Assembly: GCA_033809415.1 (NCBI GenBank)
Contig: JAPXLT010000191.1
Span: 1-9,278 of the forward strand
DNA: 9,278 nucleotides
Direction: 5' to 3'
Origin: JAQVUB01 sp033809415
GTDB taxonomy: Bacteria; Verrucomicrobiota; Lentisphaeria; Oligosphaerales; Oligosphaeraceae
In this document: piece by piece, positions 6,920 to 9,278 of the stretch
How positions within the stretch are numbered: position 1 is the first letter of the stretch
Layout of the letters: each line of letters begins with the position of its first letter
The notes under the pieces: generated by a model
What the model was told of the DNA's origin: nothing
Seen by the model: the letters and a program-made list of their open reading frames with translations, nothing else
Database searches by the model: none
Translations under genes and position numbers: made by a program

Positions 6920-6941
6920 TTTCTTTGCCGAGAATCCAAAA
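6920..6941 (+). repeat. 22-base direct repeat, copy 1
   Basis: TTTCTTTGCC, four purines, ATCC, one variable base, AAAA. It differs from the copy at 7106-7128 at only a few positions. Both copies are followed within 40 bases by an A-rich stretch and a TTCAC/CATCAC end, so the underlying repeat may be longer and diverged. Confidence 0.5.
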
Positions 6942-6967
6942 GTGTGCGGTATATCTCAAAGAAAAAT

Positions 6968-7029
6968 CGCATTTTTTCACGTTTTTCGTGAACGATGTCC
7001 ACACAGGGCATATCTGCAAAAAAAATGCG
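6968..7029. repeat. nested inverted repeat in the candidate origin
   Basis: Outer arms CGCATTTTTT (6968-6977) and AAAAAATGCG (7020-7029) are perfect 10-bp complements; an inner hairpin TTCACG/CGTGAA (6976-6992, loop of five T) overlaps the left arm, so outer and inner pairings compete at the edge. There is no terminator-type T-tract after the outer stem on the plus strand until 7040. Confidence 0.5.
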
Positions 7030-7105
7030 AGTGTAACACTTTTTTTGGTACTTTTTTCAAAAAAATCTTTCTGTTGCGCACCCGCTACGCCTCATGTCTG
7101 TCCTA

Positions 7106-7128
7106 TTTCTTTGCCAAAAATCCGAAAA
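7106..7128 (+). repeat. 22-base direct repeat, copy 2
   Basis: Second copy of the TTTCTTTGCC....ATCC.AAAA repeat, 186 bases from the first and in the same orientation. Confidence 0.5.
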
Positions 7129-7504
7129 ACCGTCGCAATCATCGAAGAAAAGCAAAAGATTGCACATCACTCCACTCCCTTATTCACCAAAAATGGCATG
7201 GGGGTGGAACCTAAAAATCCCATTTCGGAAAAAAACTCATTATTTTCGCCATCACTCCATGAATCGAACCGATACCCGACATCGTGTATATCAAATCAAT
7301 TTTGGCGTTTGGTCCGCCTTTTTCGGTTTTTTTATGAAAATCTTTGCGTGCTTATCTAGAAAAATTTTCGGGTCTAACCTTCGATCCGCCACCACCCGCT
7401 TCTTTCTTAGCTTTATCTTCGATATGTCTTGATAATCAAGTGGATATAACACAAATACATGGCATTGTATGCTCAAAGCAAACAACCATAAGGAGATACG
7501 CAAA

Positions 7505-7702
7505 ATGACAACCCTCGAAGCACAGCCGGACTGGAAGCGCATGGACATCCAGAAGCAAATCAACGAAATGCTGATCGACATCGACCAATGGATGCAGCAT
7601 ACCGCCGATGACCGACCCGGATACACCTCACGGATGACAAGCGAACGCGCACGGCTCATCCGAATCGAGAATGCGCTGAAATACGCACGGGACTGCAAAT
7701 AA
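7505..7702 (+). CDS. 65-residue helical protein, unknown function
   Basis: ATG 7505 has AAGGAG nine bases upstream (7490-7495); an earlier in-frame ATG at 7469 has none. The product is charged and predicted mostly helical, with a middle segment DIQKQINEMLIDIDQWMQH and a C-terminal RARLIRIENALKYARDCK that could pair as a two-helix hairpin. I do not recognise a family. It is the first gene of the plus-strand operon, so its promoter must lie upstream in the AT-rich region. It is followed after 50 bases, including a stable hairpin, by the next small gene. Confidence 0.7.
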   Translation: MTTLEAQPDWKRMDIQKQINEMLIDIDQWMQHTADDRPGYTSRMTSERARLIRIENALKYARDCK

Positions 7703-7714
7703 CCGCCAACCTAC

Positions 7715-7736
7715 GCCGAGGGCGAAAGCCCTTGGC
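7715..7736 (+). other. intercistronic RNA hairpin with GAAA tetraloop
   Basis: GCCGAGGGC pairs with GCCCTTGGC over nine base pairs (one G-U) around a GAAA tetraloop, a very stable RNA fold if transcribed as plus strand. It lies between two operon genes, seven bases before the GGAG of the next gene, and has no T-tract. It could stabilise the upstream message end or tune translation of the next gene. Confidence 0.6.
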
Positions 7737-7752
7737 TCAACCGGAGCAAAAG

Positions 7753-8001
7753 ATGAAAATATATACCGTGATCAATGATGAAACCGATTACCGCGAGGAT
7801 TTCCACTCTCTGACGGCGGCAAAACAGGCAATGCGTGAACACAATGCCCAAGGGTTCATCACCAAAGTATGGAGCAACGGCGATTGGGAGCCAGCCGGAG
7901 AAATCACGCTCAAGGGATCGAATAAAAACGTTCATCACCAACACGCGTCAGCAAAAGAAAAATTATTGATAGGAGCAAATTATGCGTGGAATCAAAATTA
8001 A
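7753..8001 (+). CDS. small protein of mobile elements, 3' end probably frameshifted
   Basis: ATG 7753 follows GGAG (7743-7746). As read, the product has 82 residues: MKIYTVINDETDYREDF, SLTAAKQAMREH, then a clear core ITKVWSNGDWEPAGEITLKGSNK. After that lysine (residue 58, base 7926) the frame turns unlike the rest and overlaps the next gene by 20 bases. If one A of the five-A run at 7924-7928 is removed, the frame continues as TFITNTRQQKKNY and stops at TGA 7967-7969, just before the next gene's ribosome binding site. That 71-residue version fits short proteins of this type I remember from gut mobile DNA. Function unknown. Either the assembly has an extra A or the gene is truly frameshifted. 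Confidence 0.7.
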   Translation: MKIYTVINDETDYREDFHSLTAAKQAMREHNAQGFITKVWSNGDWEPAGEITLKGSNKNVHHQHASAKEKLLIGANYAWNQN

Positions 8002-8353
8002 TCCGACCGACCGTACCATCGAAGAAGTCGATGTGCCGAATCCCAACAACTCCCTGCAAGGGTTGTACGACCTCATCGGATGCGACCTCGTCCAGCTCGT
8101 CGAACTCGATCGCGACATAATCATGGTCTGCGACGAAGAGGCAAAATGCAAGCCGGTCACCGGCGCATTCACCTTCTACGGCACTGACCTCATCATCGCC
8201 GGTAATGCCGTCATCCTCGGAGGCAACGCAAACCGGTTCAGGAAACTGCACGAGGACATCGGCACTTTTGAAAAAATCATCGAATGGGTAGAACCGGAGG
8301 ATGTGCCGGAACCCCAATTCACCTTCATTCCACTCACCGATGAAAGGATTTGA
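7982..8353 (+). CDS. DUF3846 family protein
   Basis: A 123-residue acidic protein. The core LQGLYDLIGCDLVQLVEL, DIIMVCDEEAK, and LIIAGNAVILGG match the DUF3846 layout (an opening strand pair, a helix with GC/GG.IE, a metal-like DEE turn, a closing IAG.AVI strand). The family is widespread in phages and plasmids; its function is not established. ATG 7982 has GGAG nine bases ahead, in AGGAGCAAATT. The rest (about 90-123, with WVEPEDVPEPQFTFIPL) is a proline-rich acidic tail. It stops three bases before the next start, so it shares a message with the zinc-finger gene. Confidence 0.8.
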   Translation: MRGIKINPTDRTIEEVDVPNPNNSLQGLYDLIGCDLVQLVELDRDIIMVCDEEAKCKPVTGAFTFYGTDLIIAGNAVILGGNANRFRKLHEDIGTFEKIIEWVEPEDVPEPQFTFIPLTDERI

Positions 8354-8356
8354 AAA

Positions 8357-8593
8357 ATGCCCGATCACTTCTTCACCACAAAATTCTGCGACAGATGCCA
8401 CGCCTCCCTCGCTGGGAAATCGCGGCAAATGTCCCGCTTCAACACCGACTGCCTCTGCTCCGAATGTGCGGAGGCGGAACGCCGGCATCCCGACTACCGC
8501 AAAGCGGCGGACGCGGAACTGGAAGCCGTGCGGCGTGGCGACCGGAACTTTCCCGGCGTGGGATGGCCGGGCGGAAACGGGAGACTCAAATGA
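8357..8593 (+). CDS. 78-residue zinc-finger protein
   Basis: Four cysteines in two CxxC pairs, Cys11-Cys14 (CDRC) and Cys34-Cys37 (CSEC), form one zinc-binding knuckle pair; between them QMSRFNTDCLC resembles the RxMSxF segment of a small zinc-finger family I recall from gut phage and mobile DNA. The C-terminal half, PDYRKAADAELEAVRRGDRN, is a charged helix, followed by a Gly-rich tail with FPGVGWPGG. Function unknown; nucleic-acid or protein binding is the general expectation. Start ATG 8357 follows AAAGGA across the previous stop codon. The stop TGA overlaps the next start as ATGA, so the two are probably translated together. Confidence 0.8.
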   Translation: MPDHFFTTKFCDRCHASLAGKSRQMSRFNTDCLCSECAEAERRHPDYRKAADAELEAVRRGDRNFPGVGWPGGNGRLK

Positions 8594-8799
8594 GCGAACA
8601 GAAATACCCCATCACAAACGTGACCGTGCGCCTCGTCGGAACCGACGGCAATGCGTTCGCCCTGCTGGGCAAAGTCCGGCAGGCGCTCCGCCGCGCCGGA
8701 TACGACGCCGGATTCATCGAACGGTTCACGAAAGAGGCGATGGCCGGAAACTACGATGAACTGCTCGCCTGCATCATGCGGTATGTGAACGTGGAATAA
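8590..8799 (+). CDS. 69-residue conserved-looking small protein
   Basis: The start ATG overlaps the preceding stop (ATGA, 8590-8593), a typical coupled pair. After MSEQKYPITNVTVRLVG comes GNAFALLGKVRQALRRAG, then FIERFTKEAMAGNYDELL and a closing CIMRYVNVE. I recall small proteins of this pattern, one strand followed by two or three helices, from the same sort of mobile elements, but no function is known to me. The frame also runs open upstream into the zinc-finger gene, in another frame and without a ribosome binding site, so I keep the shorter start. Composition is typical of its neighbours. Confidence 0.75.
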   Translation: MSEQKYPITNVTVRLVGTDGNAFALLGKVRQALRRAGYDAGFIERFTKEAMAGNYDELLACIMRYVNVE

Positions 8800-8867
8800 C
8801 CGGAGCCCGTTTGGCGGCTAAGTTGCCGCATGCCGTTCTTACTGAAATATTTATCGTTTATATATCG

Positions 8868-8890
8868 ATTAACATGTTGGCTATTAACAT
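8868..8890. repeat. ATTAACAT direct repeats in the intergenic gap
   Basis: ATTAACAT occurs at 8868-8875 and 8883-8890, 15 bases apart start to start, with AATTAAC further on near 8902. The gap 8800-8964 is AT-rich in its middle and lies before the broken membrane-protein gene. An operator or promoter spacer is possible; chance in an AT-rich tract is as likely. Confidence 0.25.
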
Positions 8891-8964
8891 ATTCCACGCT
8901 TAATTAACAATCAGCGGGCGAGAGCATGAGGCGACCGCCGGAACCCCGAAACGGAGACATGAAA

Positions 8965-9205
8965 ATGATAAAGAAGAACGAAGCCGGGATCGCCTACGAC
9001 GCCGGTGCCGAACCCTGTTGGCTGGCTTCGGAGCATTATACATTGCCATTCCGCTTGCCATTGCAGTATGGAGCACAAGCGGATTATGCATGATAGCATT
9101 TATCGGCATCCGCATAATCATCTGGTGGTATCATGGATAATAAGGAAACTGCTGTTCGGAGAAAAGTTCGGAGATGGTATTGACGAAATAAAAATCCCCC
9201 AATAA
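8965..9205 (+). pseudogene. small two-helix membrane protein, broken in three frames
   Basis: ATG 8965 has GGAG at 8953-8956 and starts MIKKNEAGIAYDAGAEPCW; that frame then loses sense and ends at 9093. A second frame, from 9024 to TAA 9138-9140, encodes two clear membrane segments, GALYIAIPLAIAVW and MIAFIGIRIIIWWY, but has no start of its own. A third frame, from 9137, reads IIRKLLFGEKFGDGIDEIKIPQ to TAA 9203-9205. Adding one G at the GG of 9020-9021 and one at 9135-9136 joins them into one 80-residue protein: a soluble head, two membrane helices and an acidic cytoplasmic-type tail. Family not recognised. It may be a decayed gene or an intact gene with two base-call errors. Confidence 0.55.
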
Positions 9206-9226
9206 ATGTAATTGTACATTTACACT

Positions 9227-9258
9227 GGCAGACCGGAAAAGTCTGCCGTTTTTTATTT
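9227..9258 (+). terminator. rho-independent terminator closing the plus-strand operon
   Basis: A perfect 7-bp stem GGCAGAC/GTCTGCC (9227-9233 and 9241-9247) with the loop CGGAAAA is followed by G and six T, then ATTTT. It lies 21 bases after the stop of the last reading frame and is a strong end for the operon starting near 7505. Confidence 0.85.
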
Positions 9259-9278
9259 TAGAGGTAATTTCAAAAGAT

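Larger units (their letters stand above)
6732..7504. other. AT-rich repeat region, candidate replication origin and promoter region
   Basis: No gene is supportable in these 770 bases between the divergent primase-helicase gene and the plus-strand operon. The stretch has many A/T runs. TTTCTTTGCC....ATCC.AAAA occurs twice (6920-6941 and 7106-7128). An inverted repeat CGCATTTTTT/AAAAAATGCG (6968-6977, 7020-7029) encloses a hairpin TTCACG-TTTTT-CGTGAA (6976-6992). Near matches to the DnaA box TTATNCACA stand at 6894-6902 (8/9), 7180-7188 (8/9) and 6995-7003 (7/9). Position next to the replication gene, AT content and repeats fit an origin, but none of these signals is strong alone. A long plus-strand frame at 6805-7359 lacks any coding sign. 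Confidence 0.35.

Noticed and set aside
7255..7290. GAATCGAACC, resembling a reversed tRNA T-loop
   Set aside because: The flanking bases do not form a T-stem and no acceptor or anticodon arm is present.
6805..7359. 184-residue plus-strand frame in the gene-free region
   Set aside because: Phe/Ser/His-rich translation of AT-rich repeats, no ribosome binding site and no domain; the repeats do not keep a common frame.
7910..8488. 192-residue minus-strand frame
   Set aside because: Antisense to the DUF3846 and zinc-finger genes, which have better starts, spacing and recognisable motifs.
1..9278. CRISPR array, rRNA, tRNA, or insertion-sequence transposase
   Set aside because: No regularly spaced repeats, no complete tRNA fold and no transposase motif were seen; the only recombination enzyme is the serine recombinase.

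Overview
The window looks like a stretch of a small integrative or phage/plasmid-type element in an uncultivated bacterium of medium GC content. Several genes resemble small proteins I associate with mobile DNA of gut bacteria of the Planctomycetes-Verrucomicrobia-Lentisphaerae group, and the pairing of a large serine recombinase with a DUF2924 protein is common in that group and in Alphaproteobacteria. This taxonomic guess rests on remembered family resemblance only. There are no ribosomal, tRNA or housekeeping genes. No capsid, tail, terminase or conjugation genes are visible, so a phage satellite, plasmid or integrative element cannot be told apart here.

Layout: 1-809 has no convincing gene; it holds a double-hairpin palindrome (74-130) and a strong plus-strand terminator (560-583). 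810-3121 on the minus strand is a three-gene unit read leftward: a 33-residue peptide, a DUF2924 protein and a large serine recombinase overlapping it by one base. Divergent from it, 3227-3742 (+) encodes a probable DNA-associated protein with a HARE-HTH domain. 3743-4081 is a GC-rich non-coding stretch with two diverged copies of an ~80-nt element built of nested inverted repeats. 4082-4396 (-) is a small zinc-ribbon protein. 4653-6731 (-) is a 692-residue primase-polymerase/RecA-like helicase fusion, the likely replication initiator. 6732-7504 is an AT-rich, repeat-bearing region without a gene and is the best candidate for a replication origin and promoter region.

7505-9205 (+) is a row of small, closely spaced accessory genes: a helical 65-residue protein, a short protein whose 3' end appears frameshifted, a DUF3846 protein, a four-cysteine zinc-finger protein, a 69-residue protein, and a small membrane protein broken into three frames. 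A strong terminator (9227-9258) closes it.

Reading it together: the recombinase unit would integrate or resolve the element, the primase-helicase would replicate it from the adjacent non-coding region, and the plus-strand small genes are an early or accessory cargo operon. The three frame breaks in the right-hand operon are each explained by a one-base change in a homopolymer run, so base-call error and real decay both remain possible.
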